In this document: positions 49,831 to 60,071 of the stretch, in pieces
Layout of the letters: every line of letters begins with the position of its first letter
Position numbering within the stretch: the stretch's first letter is position 1
Origin: Streptomyces sp. JB150
GTDB taxonomy: Bacteria; Actinomycetota; Actinomycetes; Streptomycetales; Streptomycetaceae
Direction of reading: 5' to 3'
Length of the DNA stretch: 64,000 bases
NCBI RefSeq assembly: GCF_011193355.1
Contig: NZ_CP049780.1
Coordinates: 4,805,563-4,869,562, forward strand
Notes under the pieces: generated by a model
The model's input: the letters and a program-made list of their open reading frames with translations, nothing else
What the model was told of the DNA's origin: nothing
Databases searched by the model: none
Program-made: the position numbers and the translations under genes

Positions 49831-51942
49831 CTATATCCGGTTCAGCTCGAACCAGACGACCTTCCCGGTGCTGAGCCGGGTCGCTCCCCACCGCCGGGCC
49901 ATCCGGTTGACGAGATACAGCCCGCGCCCGCCCTCGTCGGTCGCCCGGGCCTGCCGCAGCCGCGGCAGCTGCGGCACGTCGTCGCCGACCTCGCAGCGCA
50001 GCACGTCGGTGCGCAGCAGCCGCAGCGTGACCGGCCGCGTGGCGTACCGCACCGCGTTGGTGACGACCTCGCTGACCAGCAGCTCCACCGAGTCGGTCAG
50101 CTCCTCCAGCCCCCACCGGGCCAGCGCGCGGCGGGCCAGCCGCCGGGCCCGGCCGGGCGCGGCGTCCTCCGGCTCCAGGTACCAGTAGGCGACATCGCTC
50201 GGTGCGATCCCGTCGAAGCGTGCCGCGAGCAGCGCGATGTCGTCGTCCCGGTCGCCCGGCCCGAGCATGTCCAGCACCTCGTCGCACAGCGCCTCCAGCG
50301 GCGGCGGGTGGTCGGGCCCGGTGAGCTGCGCGGTCGCGGCGAGCTTCTCGCGCAGCTGCTCTATGCCGGTCCACACGTCCCGCAGCCGGGACTCGACCAG
50401 ACCGTCGGTGTAGAGCAGCAGCGTCGCCCCGGCGGGCGCGTCCAGCTCGACGGCCTCGAAGTCCACGCCGCCCACCCCGATCGGGGCGCCCGCGGGCACC
50501 CGCAGCACCTCCGCGCGCCCGCCCAGGTGCAGCAGCACGGGCGGCGGATGGCCGGCGTTGGCGATGGTGATGCGGTGCGAGACCGGGTCGTAGACGGCGT
50601 ACAGGCAGGTCGCCATCCGGTCGGTGCCCAGCCGCTGGGCCTGCTCGTCGAGGTGGTGCAGCACCTCCTGCGGCGGCAGGTCGAGGCCCGCCAGCGTCTG
50701 CGCCGTCGTCCGCAGCTGGCCCATGATCGCGGCGGACGTCATGGAGTGGCCCATGACGTCACCCACCACCAGCGCCACGCGGCTGCCGGGCAGCGGGATC
50801 GCGTCGTACCAGTCGCCGCCGACCCGCGCGGTCTCCGCGGCGGGCAGATAGCGCGAGGCGAGCCGCACGCCGGTCGGCTGCGGCAGCGTCTCCGGGAGCA
50901 TGGTGCGCTGCAGCTCGTCGGCGATGTACGCCTCCCGGCCGTACAGCACCGCCTTGTCGATGCCGAGCGCGCTGTGGGTGGCCAGCTGGGCGGCCACGAG
51001 GAGGTCGTCCGCCTCGAACGCGACCCGCTCCGGGCCGCGCAGGAACACGGCCGCGCCGATCACCCGGCGTCGCCCGCGCAGCGGCGCGAGGATGGCCCGC
51101 TGGCCGCCCGGGACGAGCGACTCGCCGTCCTCGCCGAGGAGTTCGGGCAGCGCGGCACGGGCGGCGGGCGCGTCCGCGAACACCGGACGCACGCCGCGCA
51201 GCACCTCGTTGAGGGCGCCGCCGGGGCGCACCTCGCACAGCTCCGCGGTGAGCGCGGACAGCTCGGACGGCTCCGGCTGGAACACCGGCAGGAAACCGCC
51301 CTCGGTGTCCCGCTCCTCCGGGATGCGGTCGGTGCGGCGCAGCCGCAGCACCACCGGGCCGGTGGGCCGCTCGTCGCCGACCGGCAGCGGGTCGCGCAGA
51401 TAGACCAGGATCGCGTCGGAGAAGGTCGGCACGGTCGCCCGGCACAGCCCCATCACGATCTCGTCCAGGTCGATGCCGCGGGCGATCCGCCGGGTCGCGG
51501 CGCCCACGAAGCGCAGCCGGTCGCCGTCCCGGCGCATGGGCGTGGGCCGGCCGGGCGGCAGGCCCTGGCCGCTGCGGCGCTCCTGCTCCAGGCCGGGCGG
51601 CTGGGCCGGGATGGCGTCCGGCGCCGACGCGGGCCGGGGGCGGTGTTCCCCCACGCCCGGCTTCGCCCGCGCGGGAGGCGCGCCCATCGACTCGGCGGCG
51701 GCCGGCTGGGAGTGCTCGGGTCCGGTGCCGTCGGACACCGCGGCCGCCGGCGCGCCCGGCGGCGTCTCACCGGCACCGCGGGCCTGGGCCTGTGCCTGGG
51801 CCTGGGGTAATCCGGCGGCGCCGGGCGCGGGGCGCTGTGGCCCCGGGGCACGCAGGAGCGCCCCGCGGGGATCCGCGGGGTCGGTGCCCGCCTGGGGGCG
51901 CTCGAAGGAGGTCGGCTGCTCCGTCACGCGTGTCGCATCCAT
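49831..51942 (-). CDS. SpoIIE-type PP2C phosphatase with GAF and HATPase domains
   Basis: 703 residues. A disordered Pro/Ala/Gln N-terminus of about 130 residues precedes a GAF-like sensor (about 140-325), a PP2C_SIG phosphatase domain (about 345-555: LPAAETARVGGDWYDAIPLPGSRVALVVGDVMGHS, TLLLYTDGLVESR, GDRDDDIALLAARF) and a C-terminal HATPase_c_2 domain (SVELLVSEVVTNAVRYATRP, GRGLYLVNRMARRWG). Such proteins both dephosphorylate anti-anti-sigma factors and act as switch kinases in SigB-like networks. The metal-binding Asp residues are present (GGDWYD, GDVMGH, DDD). A SigB-like promoter lies upstream. Confidence 0.93.
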   Translation of the reverse strand: MDATRVTEQPTSFERPQAGTDPADPRGALLRAPGPQRPAPGAAGLPQAQAQAQARGAGETPPGAPAAAVSDGTGPEHSQPAAAESMGAPPARAKPGVGEHRPRPASAPDAIPAQPPGLEQERRSGQGLPPGRPTPMRRDGDRLRFVGAATRRIARGIDLDEIVMGLCRATVPTFSDAILVYLRDPLPVGDERPTGPVVLRLRRTDRIPEERDTEGGFLPVFQPEPSELSALTAELCEVRPGGALNEVLRGVRPVFADAPAARAALPELLGEDGESLVPGGQRAILAPLRGRRRVIGAAVFLRGPERVAFEADDLLVAAQLATHSALGIDKAVLYGREAYIADELQRTMLPETLPQPTGVRLASRYLPAAETARVGGDWYDAIPLPGSRVALVVGDVMGHSMTSAAIMGQLRTTAQTLAGLDLPPQEVLHHLDEQAQRLGTDRMATCLYAVYDPVSHRITIANAGHPPPVLLHLGGRAEVLRVPAGAPIGVGGVDFEAVELDAPAGATLLLYTDGLVESRLRDVWTGIEQLREKLAATAQLTGPDHPPPLEALCDEVLDMLGPGDRDDDIALLAARFDGIAPSDVAYWYLEPEDAAPGRARRLARRALARWGLEELTDSVELLVSEVVTNAVRYATRPVTLRLLRTDVLRCEVGDDVPQLPRLRQARATDEGGRGLYLVNRMARRWGATRLSTGKVVWFELNRI

Positions 51943-52006
51943 CCGTCCGGGGCTGCGCGCCGCGCGTTCCGCGTGCGCCGCTGCAGTTCGTCCCGCAGGA
52001 AGGCCG

Positions 52007-52032
52007 ATACCCCGAATACGTGCCCGGGGAAC
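52007..52032 (-). promoter_or_regulatory. Possible SigB-type promoter of phosphatase gene
   Basis: On the reverse strand GTTC (52032-52029), a 16-nt spacer and GGGTAT (52012-52007) lie about 65 nt upstream of the start. Good match at -10, one mismatch in GNNT. The 295-nt gap 51943-52237 shows no gene. Confidence 0.4.
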
Positions 52033-52237
52033 GGATTTCCCGCGTGGTCAGAGGTTGTTCCCGTGCCACTCGCGGACCGGCCGCGGCCCGCACGGCCAGT
52101 GCGCTCGTACCCCTCGCTCACGTCCTGCCGCCCCTCGGTGACATGTGGTCAGGCCCGTTGCGCGCCCCGGAATTTGCCGCCGCGCGCTCTTGCGGAGGAC
52201 GATCCTACGTTTCTCGCCCGGGGGCGCATCAAGGGTC

Positions 52238-52930
52238 TCATGAGGACAGGTGCGCGGGCGTGCGATCCCAGTCGTCCGGGAGGACGGGGACGGACCAGGA
52301 CGGATCCGGGCGCCAGTGCTGCCAGCCGTCCGAGAACGGCGGGCCCCAGGCACGGATCACCTCCACCGCGTCCCGCCCCGCCGCCCGCACCCGCTCGGCG
52401 AGCCGGTCGTCCACCAGGCCGTCCCGCTGCGCCTGGGCGAACTCGTCCTCGTCGCGCCAGTGCCAACTGCGGTCCGGGTGCACGGAGATGTCCAGGAAGT
52501 GGTCGGTGGAGTCCACGCCGCCGTCCCAGCGGGCCAGCGGCTCCTCCAGGTTCACGTACCAGTTCTTGAACCGCCAGCCCGGCTCCCAGAACAGCCACAC
52601 CGACCACGGCTCGCCCGGCCGGGCCAGCTTCAGCACACCGGTGCCGAACCAGCGGTCGCGCTGCACGGTGCGCGGCTTGGTGTAGCGGGTCTGGAGCGGC
52701 TCCAGATGCACGGGCGTGCCGTCGGCGAGCACCGGCTTCACACACTCGGTGCCGGGCGCCATCCAGACGGCCAGCACCTCCTCGTCGTCGCGTACGACGG
52801 TGACGGGGCGCGCGATGTGGAAGCGGTCGCCGGAGTTCTCCCGGTACCGCCACAGGATCTGACTCCCGGGCGCCCAGAAGGCCTTCGTGCCGCCCGCTTC
52901 CACGTCTCTCACCGTTCCGTCGTCCGCCAT
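52238..52930 (-). CDS. DUF402 family protein
   Basis: 230 residues of the DUF402 family, whose characterised members hydrolyse nucleoside (di/tri)phosphates or intermediates (FomD type). Conserved stretches are ILWRYREN..GDRFHIARPVTVVRDDEEVLAVWMAPGTE and FKNWYVNLEEPLARWDGGVDSTDHFLDISVHPDRSWHWRDEDEFAQAQRDGL; the acidic residues bind metal. No signal peptide. It precedes fumC on the chromosome in the direction of transcription from the right, but with a 72-nt gap and no clear link. Confidence 0.85.
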   Translation of the reverse strand: MADDGTVRDVEAGGTKAFWAPGSQILWRYRENSGDRFHIARPVTVVRDDEEVLAVWMAPGTECVKPVLADGTPVHLEPLQTRYTKPRTVQRDRWFGTGVLKLARPGEPWSVWLFWEPGWRFKNWYVNLEEPLARWDGGVDSTDHFLDISVHPDRSWHWRDEDEFAQAQRDGLVDDRLAERVRAAGRDAVEVIRAWGPPFSDGWQHWRPDPSWSVPVLPDDWDRTPAHLSS

Positions 52931-53002
52931 GCACAGATATTAGGTGTCACTGTCATACGACGCTGCGGTACGCGTCACGGTTCACACGCGCGGAACCCGC
53001 GG

Positions 53003-54388
53003 TCACGGACGGGTCATCCGCAGGACGTCCAGCGCCTCGTCGAGCTGTTCGACGGTGAGGTCGCCGCGCTCGACGTAGCCGCTCTCCAGCACCACCTGCC
53101 GGATCGTCTTCCGCTGCGCGAGCGCCGTCTTGGCGACCTTGGCGGCCTCCTCGTAGCCGATGTACTTGTTGAGCGGGGTGACGACGCTGGGCGACGACTC
53201 GGCGTACTCGCGGGCGCGTTCGCGGTGGGCGACGATGCCGTCGACGGTGCGGTCGGCGAGCAGCCGCGACACGTTGGCGAGCAGCCGGACGGACTCCAGC
53301 ACGTTCTTCCCGATGACCGGCAGCATGACGTTGAGTTCGAAGTTGCCGGCGGCTCCCGCGGCGGCGATGGTGGCGTCGTTGCCCATGACCTGCGCGGCGA
53401 CCATGAGGGTGGCCTCGGGGATGACCGGGTTGACCTTGCCGGGCATGATCGACGAGCCCGGCTGGAGGTCGGGCAGGGAGATCTCGGCGAGCCCGGTGCG
53501 GGGACCGGAGGCCATCCACCGCAGATCGTTGGCGATCTTCGTCAGCGACACGGCGATGACCCGCAGCTGACCGCTGGTCTCGACGATCCCGTCGCGGGCG
53601 CCCTGCGCCTCGAAGTGGTCGCGGGCCTCGGTGAGCGGCAGCCCGGTGGCGCGGGCGACCTCCTCGATGACGGCGGCGGAGAAACCGGGCGGCGTGTTGA
53701 TGCCGGTGCCGACGGCGGTTCCGCCCAGCGGCAGTTCGGCGAGCCGGGGCAGGGACGCTTGCAGCCGCTCCACCCCGTACCGCACCTGCGCGGCGTACCC
53801 CGCGAACTCCTGGCCCAGCGTCACCGGGGTCGCGTCCATCAGGTGCGTCCGCCCCGACTTCACGACGTCCGCGAACTCCTCCGCCTTGCGGGAGAGGGCG
53901 GCGGCGAGGTGCTCCAGCGCGGGGATCAGGTCACGGGTGACGGCGGCGGTGGCGGCGATGTGGAGGGAGGACGGGAAGACGTCGTTGGAGGACTGCGAGG
54001 CGTTGACGTGGTCGTTGGGGTGGACCGGCTTGCCCAGCCGCTCACTGGCGAGGGTGGCGATGACCTCGTTGGTGTTCATGTTCGACGAGGTCCCCGACCC
54101 CGTCTGGAACACGTCCACGGGGAAGTGCTCGTCCCAGCGCCCCTCCGCGACCTCCGCGGCGGCCTCCTGGATGGCCTGCGCGATGTCCTCGTCCACCACT
54201 CCCAGCCGGGCGTTCACCTTCGCCGCGGCGGCCTTGATCCGGGCCAGCGCCTCGATGTGCGCCCGCTCGATCCGCTGCCCGGAGATCGGGAAGTTCTCCA
54301 CCGCCCGCTGCGTCTGCGCCCGCCACTTCGCGTCCGCGGGGACCCGGACCTCGCCCATGGAGTCGTGCTCGATGCGGTATTCGCTCAT
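53003..54388 (-). CDS. fumC: Class II fumarate hydratase FumC
   Basis: 461 residues of the iron-independent fumarase/aspartase superfamily, converting fumarate and malate in the TCA cycle. Motifs: [42 protein letters not shown] and the superfamily signature [12 protein letters not shown] with the catalytic Ser. Full length. Lies 67 nt downstream of the class I fumarase on the same strand. Confidence 0.97.
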   Translation of the reverse strand: MSEYRIEHDSMGEVRVPADAKWRAQTQRAVENFPISGQRIERAHIEALARIKAAAAKVNARLGVVDEDIAQAIQEAAAEVAEGRWDEHFPVDVFQTGSGTSSNMNTNEVIATLASERLGKPVHPNDHVNASQSSNDVFPSSLHIAATAAVTRDLIPALEHLAAALSRKAEEFADVVKSGRTHLMDATPVTLGQEFAGYAAQVRYGVERLQASLPRLAELPLGGTAVGTGINTPPGFSAAVIEEVARATGLPLTEARDHFEAQGARDGIVETSGQLRVIAVSLTKIANDLRWMASGPRTGLAEISLPDLQPGSSIMPGKVNPVIPEATLMVAAQVMGNDATIAAAGAAGNFELNVMLPVIGKNVLESVRLLANVSRLLADRTVDGIVAHRERAREYAESSPSVVTPLNKYIGYEEAAKVAKTALAQRKTIRQVVLESGYVERGDLTVEQLDEALDVLRMTRP

Positions 54389-54455
54389 ACCGGCTATAGC
54401 GATCGACGCCGGTGTGATGTTCCGGGGGGCGCGGGCCGCCCCCCGGAAGGGCTAG

Positions 54456-56126
54456 CTAGGCGAGCCCCGGTCCCCGCACCGGGATGTGGGTGAACGTCGG
54501 CTCCGGAGCCGGGTTCTGGAAGAAGTCGTTGCCCTTGTCGTCGACCACGATGAACGCGGGGAAGTCCTCGACCTCGATCTTCCAGACCGCCTCCATCCCC
54601 AGCTCCTCGTACTCGACGACCTCGACCTTCTTGATGCAGTCCTGGGCGAGCCGGGCCGCCGGGCCGCCGATGGAGCCCAGGTAGAACCCGCCGTGCGCGG
54701 CGCACGCGTCGGTGACCTGCTTGCTGCGGTTGCCCTTCGCCAGCATCACCTTGGAGCCGCCGGCCGCCTGGAACTGCTCGACGTAGGAGTCCATCCGCCC
54801 GGCCGTCGTCGGCCCGAACGAGCCCGACGCGTAGCCCTCGGGCGTCTTCGCGGGCCCGGCGTAGTACACCGGGTGGTCCTTCAGGTACTGCGGCATCTCC
54901 TCGCCCGCGTCCAGCCGCTCCTTGATCTTGGCGTGCGCGATGTCCCGCGCCACCACCAGCGGCCCGGACAGCGACAGCCGCGTCTTGACCGGGTACTTGG
55001 TCAGCTCGGCCAGGATGTCGTCCATCGGCTGGTTCAGGTCGATCCTGACGACGTCCCCGGCCTCCTCCAGCTGCGCGTCCGTCGTGTCCGGCAGGAACCG
55101 CGCCGGGTCGGTCTCCAGCTGCTCCAGGAACACACCCTCGGCGGTGATCTTCGCGACGGCCTGCCGGTCGGCCGAGCAGGAGACGGCGATGGCGACTGGG
55201 CAGGACGCGCCGTGCCGCGGCAGCCGGACCACCCGCACGTCGTGGCAGAAGTACTTGCCGCCGAACTGCGCCCCGATCCCGATCTTCTGGGTCAGCTCGA
55301 AGACCTTCTCCTCCAGCTCCTTGTCCCGGAAACCGTGCCCGAGCGGCGAACCCTCGGTGGGGATCTCGTCCAGGTAGTGCGCGGAGGCGTACTTCGCGGT
55401 CTTCAGCGCGTACTCCGCCGACGTACCGCCGACGACGATCGCCAGGTGGTACGGCGGGCAGGCGGCCGTGCCGAGCGAACGGATCTTCTCCTCCAGGAAC
55501 TTCATCATGGAGGCCTCGTTCAGGACGGCCTTCGTCTCCTGGTACAGGAAGGACTTGTTGGCGGAGCCGCCGCCCTTCGCCATGAACAGGAACTTGTAGG
55601 CACCGCCGTCGGTGGCGTACAGCTCGATCTGCGCCGGCAGGTTGGAGCCGGTGTTCTTCTCCTCCCACATGGTGAGCGGAGCCATCTGCGAGTACCGCAG
55701 GTTGAGCTTGGTGTAGGCGTCGTAGATGCCGCGCGAGAGGGCCTCCTCGTCGCGGCCCTCGGTCAGCACGTTCTGCCCGCGCTTGCCCATGACGATCGCC
55801 GTGCCGGTGTCCTGGCACATCGGCAGCACGCCCGCCGCCGCGATGTTCGCGTTCTTCAGCAGGTCCAGCGCCACGAACTTGTCGTTGCTCGACGCCTCGG
55901 GGTCGTCGATGATCCGCCGCAGCTGCGCCAGGTGCGCCGGGCGCAGGTAGTGCTGGATGTCGTGGATCGCCTCCTCGGCCAGCTTCCGCAGGGCCTCCGG
56001 CTCCACCTTCAGGAACGTCCGCCCGTCCGGCCCCTCGACCGTCGAGACACCCTCGGAGGTCACCAGCCGGTACGGGGTGGTGTCCTCTCCCATGGGGAGC
56101 AGATCGGTGTACGCGAACTCAGGCAT
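54456..56126 (-). CDS. fumB: Class I fumarate hydratase (iron-sulfur)
   Basis: 556 residues, oxygen-sensitive [4Fe-4S] fumarase of the single-chain type with alpha and beta domains fused. Candidate cluster Cys lie in [19 protein letters not shown] and AVSCSADR; the C-terminal beta domain has [15 protein letters not shown] and [19 protein letters not shown] 56126 gives the usual start [11 protein letters not shown]; a GTG at 56147 would add seven residues without a ribosome-binding site. The symbol follows common Streptomyces naming. Confidence 0.94.
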   Translation of the reverse strand: MPEFAYTDLLPMGEDTTPYRLVTSEGVSTVEGPDGRTFLKVEPEALRKLAEEAIHDIQHYLRPAHLAQLRRIIDDPEASSNDKFVALDLLKNANIAAAGVLPMCQDTGTAIVMGKRGQNVLTEGRDEEALSRGIYDAYTKLNLRYSQMAPLTMWEEKNTGSNLPAQIELYATDGGAYKFLFMAKGGGSANKSFLYQETKAVLNEASMMKFLEEKIRSLGTAACPPYHLAIVVGGTSAEYALKTAKYASAHYLDEIPTEGSPLGHGFRDKELEEKVFELTQKIGIGAQFGGKYFCHDVRVVRLPRHGASCPVAIAVSCSADRQAVAKITAEGVFLEQLETDPARFLPDTTDAQLEEAGDVVRIDLNQPMDDILAELTKYPVKTRLSLSGPLVVARDIAHAKIKERLDAGEEMPQYLKDHPVYYAGPAKTPEGYASGSFGPTTAGRMDSYVEQFQAAGGSKVMLAKGNRSKQVTDACAAHGGFYLGSIGGPAARLAQDCIKKVEVVEYEELGMEAVWKIEVEDFPAFIVVDDKGNDFFQNPAPEPTFTHIPVRGPGLA

Positions 56127-56283
56127 CCTCGCCCATTCCTCACTCACGACAGACAGCGGCTGGCCTCCATTGGCAGCGTCCCCAGCGTAGAACCTGGCTC
56201 CGACACCGAGTCTGTGAGGTAAGGCTCAGTTCCCGGCCGCGCGGGGCTATCGCGATCTATCGTGTTTCCGCTACGCTGCTGCC

Positions 56284-57009
56284 GTGGACCTTCAGAAGCA
56301 GACCGCGCCGGCCTCCCGACGCGCCTCGCAGCTGCGCGACCCCGCCCACCCCGACCCCGGACTGCGCGCCTCCGACGCCGACCGTGACCGCGTCGCGGAC
56401 CTCCTCGGCCAGGCCCTCGCCGAGGGCCGCCTCACCCCCGAGGAGCACGCCGAGCGGGTCGGGGAGGCCTTCCGGGCCCGGACGGTCGGCGAGCTGGACC
56501 CGCTGGTGCGCGACCTGCCCGGCGGCCACCGGCAGCGCGCGGCCGCGACCCCGTACGGCCTCGCGCCGGACCGCCCCACCGCCGCCCTGCCGCCCTACCC
56601 GGACGAGAACGTGGTCGCGGTGTTCAGCGCCGCGCTGCGCAAGGGCCGCTGGCGGGCCGGACGCCGGATCCACGCGTACGCGGTCTTCGGCAGCGTCGAG
56701 ATCGACCTCAGCGAGGCGCTGTTCGAGTACCAGCAGGTCGTGGTGAAGGCCTTCTCGCTCTTCGGGCACGTCGAGGTCACCGTCCCCGAGAACGTCTCGC
56801 TGCGCGGCACCGGCGGCGGTGTGCTCGGCCAGTTCGAGGTGGACTCGCTGGACGCGGAGGACCCGAACGCGCCGGTCGTCTACGTCGACGGCTGGGCGGT
56901 TCTGGGGAACGTCGAGGCCCGCCCCCGCCGGGGAAGGACCGTAGCGGACATCCTCGACCGCGTCCGGCGCACGGCCGAGCGGGGTTTGCGGGGGCGCCAG
57001 GGCCGTTGA
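56284..57009 (+). CDS. DUF1707 plus LiaF-like protein
   Basis: 241 residues, GTG start. DUF1707 domain (about 28-80: LRASDADRDRVADLLGQALAEGRLTPEEHAERVGEAFRARTVGELDPLVRDLPG) followed by a linker and a C-terminal beta-helix-like domain of LiaF/DUF2154 type (VVAVFSAALRKGRWR..IHAYAVFGSVEIDLSEALFEYQQVVVKAFSLFGHVEVTVPENVSLRGTGGGVLG). Cytosolic by sequence. Function unknown; related proteins act in envelope stress signalling. Transcribed divergently from the class I fumarase. Confidence 0.88.
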   Translation: MDLQKQTAPASRRASQLRDPAHPDPGLRASDADRDRVADLLGQALAEGRLTPEEHAERVGEAFRARTVGELDPLVRDLPGGHRQRAAATPYGLAPDRPTAALPPYPDENVVAVFSAALRKGRWRAGRRIHAYAVFGSVEIDLSEALFEYQQVVVKAFSLFGHVEVTVPENVSLRGTGGGVLGQFEVDSLDAEDPNAPVVYVDGWAVLGNVEARPRRGRTVADILDRVRRTAERGLRGRQGR

Positions 57010-57139
57010 CGGATGTGAGGTGGGCCCCCGGCGCGGGAGACCGACCAGGCGGTCGGGGACTCCCTGCATAGGCGCGCGTACAGCGGGTAGAGCTTGCTGC
57101 ATCGTCTCTCGCTCGCGAAGCCGTCGTCAGGAGTAGACC

Positions 57140-57517
57140 GTGCTGCAACCGCCGCCTTCGTCCCTGCAGGTAGCTGCTGTACCGGCCCCGCGGGTGCCGG
57201 CGCGAGACAGGGACCAGGACGCCGCCTGGCACACCGAGGCGGTGTGCCGGCGCGACGAGGCCGGACTGTTCTTCGCCCCCTCCAAGGAACCCACCGCCGC
57301 GCGCCTGTCGCGCGAGGAGGCGGCCAAGCGCGTGTGCGCGCGCTGCCCGGTCATGGTCGAGTGCCGCGAGCACGCCCTTCTCCAGCCCGAGCCCTACGGC
57401 GTGTGGGGCGGCCTGACCGCCGCCGAGCGCCGCGTCGTCCTGGCCCGGCGCCGCCGCCGCGACCTGGAACTGAAGAAGGCGGCGCGGGCGGCGAGCCAGA
57501 TAGCGGCGGCGGGCTGA
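57140..57517 (+). CDS. wblI: WhiB-like iron-sulfur regulator
   Basis: 125 residues. Four conserved Cys for a [4Fe-4S] cluster: one in TEAVCRRDE, then RVCARCPVMVEC; then the GVWGGLTAAERR turn and a basic tail RRRRRDLELKK for DNA or sigma-factor contact. GTG 57140 follows AGGAG by six bases. The symbol rests on its position between the DUF1707 gene and glpX, as remembered for S. coelicolor wblI. Confidence 0.88.
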   Translation: MLQPPPSSLQVAAVPAPRVPARDRDQDAAWHTEAVCRRDEAGLFFAPSKEPTAARLSREEAAKRVCARCPVMVECREHALLQPEPYGVWGGLTAAERRVVLARRRRRDLELKKAARAASQIAAAG

Positions 57518-57533
57518 CCGCCCGCACACGCGA

Positions 57534-57565
57534 AACGGCGCCCCCTCCGCACAGGGGGCGCCGTT
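57534..57565. terminator. Bidirectional terminator wblI/glpX
   Basis: Perfect 13-bp stem AACGGCGCCCCCT/AGGGGGCGCCGTT with a 6-nt loop between convergent genes. Confidence 0.9.
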
Positions 57566-57599
57566 CTCGTTGCGCGTGACCGACGCTTCTCTATGACCG

Positions 57600-58631
57600 T
57601 TACTTCGCCCGGTCGAAGTCGATCGCGCTGTAGGCGCGCAGCTTGCTCAGCCGGTGCTCCGAGTCGATCCGCCGCACCGTCCCGGACTTCGAGCGCATCA
57701 CGATCGAGTCGGTCGTCGCCGTCTCCGACCGGTACCGCACACCCCGCAGCAGCTCACCGTCGGTGATGCCGGTGGCGACGAAGAACACGTTCTCCCCGGT
57801 GACCAGGTCCTCGGTGGTCAGCACGCGGTCGAGGTCGTGCCCCGCGTCGATCGCCCGCTGCTTCTCCTCCTCGTCCTTCGGCCACAGCTTGCCCTGGATG
57901 GTGCCGCCGAGGCACTTCACCGCGCAGGCCGAGATGATGCCCTCGGGCGTACCGCCGATGCCGAGCAGCAGGTCCACGCCCGTGCCCTCGCGCAGCGCCA
58001 GGATGGAGCCGGCGACGTCGCCGTCCGAGATCAGCTTGATCCGCGCCCCGGTCTCCCGGATCTCCTGGATGATCCCCTCGTGCCGCGGCCGGTCGAGGAT
58101 GACGACCGTCACGTCCTCCGGCGTGGACCGCTTAGCCTTGGCGACGCGGCGGATGTTGACCGCCACCGGCGCGTCGATGTCGACGAAGTCGGCCGCCTCG
58201 GGGCCGGTGACCAGCTTGTCCATGTAGAACACGGCGGACGGGTCGAACATGGAGCCGCGCTCCGCCGCCGCCAGCACGGCGATCGCGTTCGGCATGCCCT
58301 TGGCGGTCAGGGTGGTCCCGTCGATCGGGTCGACGGCGATGTCGCACTCGGGCCCGGTCCCGTCACCGACCCGCTCCCCGTTGAAGAGCATCGGCGCCTC
58401 GTCCTTCTCGCCCTCGCCGATGACGACGACGCCGTTCATGGAGACGGTGGAGACGAGGGTCCGCATGGCACGCACCGCGGCACCGTCGGCGCCGTTCTTG
58501 TCGCCGCGTCCCACCCAGCGGCCGGCGGCCATCGCCGCTGCCTCGGTCACGCGGACGAGTTCCAGGGCGAGGTTGCGGTCGGGAGCCTCGGAGGGGACAT
58601 CGAGCTCGGACGGCAGATGATGCTCGGTCAT
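57600..58631 (-). CDS. glpX: Class II fructose-1,6-bisphosphatase GlpX
   Basis: 343 residues, the gluconeogenic phosphatase of actinobacteria. Visible are the metal-binding [21 protein letters not shown] and the DPIDGTT lithium-sensitive phosphatase motif, plus [13 protein letters not shown] and [17 protein letters not shown] precedes the ATG. Streptomyces generally lacks class I FBPase, so this is probably the main enzyme. Confidence 0.97.
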   Translation of the reverse strand: MTEHHLPSELDVPSEAPDRNLALELVRVTEAAAMAAGRWVGRGDKNGADGAAVRAMRTLVSTVSMNGVVVIGEGEKDEAPMLFNGERVGDGTGPECDIAVDPIDGTTLTAKGMPNAIAVLAAAERGSMFDPSAVFYMDKLVTGPEAADFVDIDAPVAVNIRRVAKAKRSTPEDVTVVILDRPRHEGIIQEIRETGARIKLISDGDVAGSILALREGTGVDLLLGIGGTPEGIISACAVKCLGGTIQGKLWPKDEEEKQRAIDAGHDLDRVLTTEDLVTGENVFFVATGITDGELLRGVRYRSETATTDSIVMRSKSGTVRRIDSEHRLSKLRAYSAIDFDRAK

Positions 58632-58758
58632 CGGAGCGCACCTTTCTGATACGACGACGGCCGGATGAGGGTGTTGGCCATGACTCTATCGTCAGGGCGA
58701 CAAAATGAGCAGGGCACCCCACGGATGAGCGGACCAGGGCACCTGCGACGATAGGGGT

Positions 58759-59295
58759 GTGGCAGGTACGAACGGCAAGCAGAAGACGGCCCGGAGCATG
58801 ATGCTCTCCCTGGGCGTGACCTTGCTCGCGGGTGGGGTCATGTACCTCTTCATCCCGCACGAGGACAAGGAACCGGTGCTGAAGCCGGTCGACTACCGCG
58901 TCGAGCTGCTCACGGCCCGCCGCGCGGCGCCGTACCCGGTGGCCGCGCCGGAGGGCCTGCCGGCGGACTGGAAGGCGACCTCGGTGCGGTACCAGGGGGC
59001 CGAGAACGACACCTGGCACCTGGGCTTCCACACGCCCGACGGTGAGTACGTCCAGGTCAAGCAGTCCACCGAGAAGCCGTCGAAGTTCATCGACGAGGCG
59101 ACCAAGGGCGCCCACGCGACCAAGGCCACCGAGCGGATCGACGGCCGCACGTGGACGCGCTGGACCGGCGGCCGCTACGACGCGCTGGTGCTGCCGGCGG
59201 ACACGAAGGGCGCCGGGGGCGCGACGACCGTCGTGGCGGGGACGGGCTCGTTCGCCCAGCTGAAGCAGATGGCGGCGGCGCTGAAGCCGGCGTGA
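58759..59295 (+). CDS. DUF4245 membrane-anchored protein
   Basis: 178 residues, GTG start. A short basic N-terminus, one membrane helix (MLSLGVTLLAGGVMYLFIP), then an extracytoplasmic DUF4245 domain: APYPVAAPEGLPADWKATSVRYQGAENDTWHLGFHTPDGEYVQVKQST..GRTWTRWTGGRYDALVLPADTKGAGGATTVVAGTGSFAQLKQMAAAL. Function unknown, conserved beside glpX in actinobacteria. Confidence 0.9.
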   Translation: MAGTNGKQKTARSMMLSLGVTLLAGGVMYLFIPHEDKEPVLKPVDYRVELLTARRAAPYPVAAPEGLPADWKATSVRYQGAENDTWHLGFHTPDGEYVQVKQSTEKPSKFIDEATKGAHATKATERIDGRTWTRWTGGRYDALVLPADTKGAGGATTVVAGTGSFAQLKQMAAALKPA

Positions 59296-59322
59296 GCCGG
59301 CGGGCGCAGGCCGCCGCGACGC

Positions 59323-59356
59323 ACGAAGGGCCCCGGCGAGTGCCGGGGCCCTTCGT
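59323..59356. terminator. Bidirectional terminator
   Basis: Perfect 15-bp stem ACGAAGGGCCCCGGC/GCCGGGGCCCTTCGT with a 4-nt loop between the convergent DUF4245 and nitroreductase genes. Confidence 0.9.
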
Positions 59357-59425
59357 CTGTACCGTCCCGACGTCCGTGCGCCGCCGCGGCGGCTCGGACG
59401 GTGGCGGACTCGGACGGTGGCGGAC

Positions 59426-60016
59426 TCAGACGGTGGTGACGACCTGCTCGTACGACAGGCGCGGGGAGCGCGGGAACCAGGCGTCCGGGCCCGGCTTGCC
59501 GATGTTGACCACCATCAGCGGGGTGTGGTCGTCGTCCAGGAACTCCTTGCGGACGCCCTCGAAGTCCAGGCCGGTCATCGGGCCGGCGGCGAGACCGGCG
59601 GCGCGGACGCCGATGATGAAGTACGCGGCCTGCAGGGCGGCGTTCAGCGCGGCGGCGTTCTCCCGCACCGGGCGCTCGGCGAAGAAGACGTCCTTGGCCT
59701 GCGGGAAGTGCGGGAAGAGCGCGGGCAGCTCCTCGTGGAACTCGTTGTCCGCGGAGAGGATCGCGACCAGCGGGGCGGTGGCCGTCTTGGGCTGGTTGCC
59801 CTCGGCCATGTGCCGCACCAGGCGCTCGCGGGCCTCGGCGGAGCGGACCAGGGTGATGCGCAGCGGGGACTGGTTGAACGCGGTCGGGCCGTACTTGACC
59901 AGGTCGTAGATCGCCCGGACCTGCTCGTCGGTCACCGGCTCGTCGGTGAAGGTGTTCGCGGTGCGGGCCTCACGGAAGAGCAGGTCCTGGGCGGCGGGGT
60001 CAAGAACGAGGGACAT
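59426..60016 (-). CDS. Nitroreductase-family flavoprotein (malonic semialdehyde reductase type)
   Basis: 196 residues of the nitroreductase/RutE subfamily: TANTFTDEPVTDEQVRAIYDLVKYGPTAFNQSPLRITLVRS binds FMN, and LNAALQAAYFIIGVRAAGLAAGPMTGLD is the second conserved block. ATG 60016 follows AAGG by seven bases; a GTG six codons earlier is possible. NAD(P)H-dependent reduction of aldehydes or nitro compounds is expected. An unusual TTGAAC repeat lies upstream. Confidence 0.9.
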   Translation of the reverse strand: MSLVLDPAAQDLLFREARTANTFTDEPVTDEQVRAIYDLVKYGPTAFNQSPLRITLVRSAEARERLVRHMAEGNQPKTATAPLVAILSADNEFHEELPALFPHFPQAKDVFFAERPVRENAAALNAALQAAYFIIGVRAAGLAAGPMTGLDFEGVRKEFLDDDHTPLMVVNIGKPGPDAWFPRSPRLSYEQVVTTV

Positions 60017-60071
60017 GGTTGAACCTTTTTCCACGGGTGGTGCTGAACGACGTCGATCTTAGGTCGCTGAA

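Noticed and set aside
56127..56147. GTG start for the class I fumarase
   Set aside because: No ribosome-binding site; the ATG seven codons later gives the usual N-terminus.
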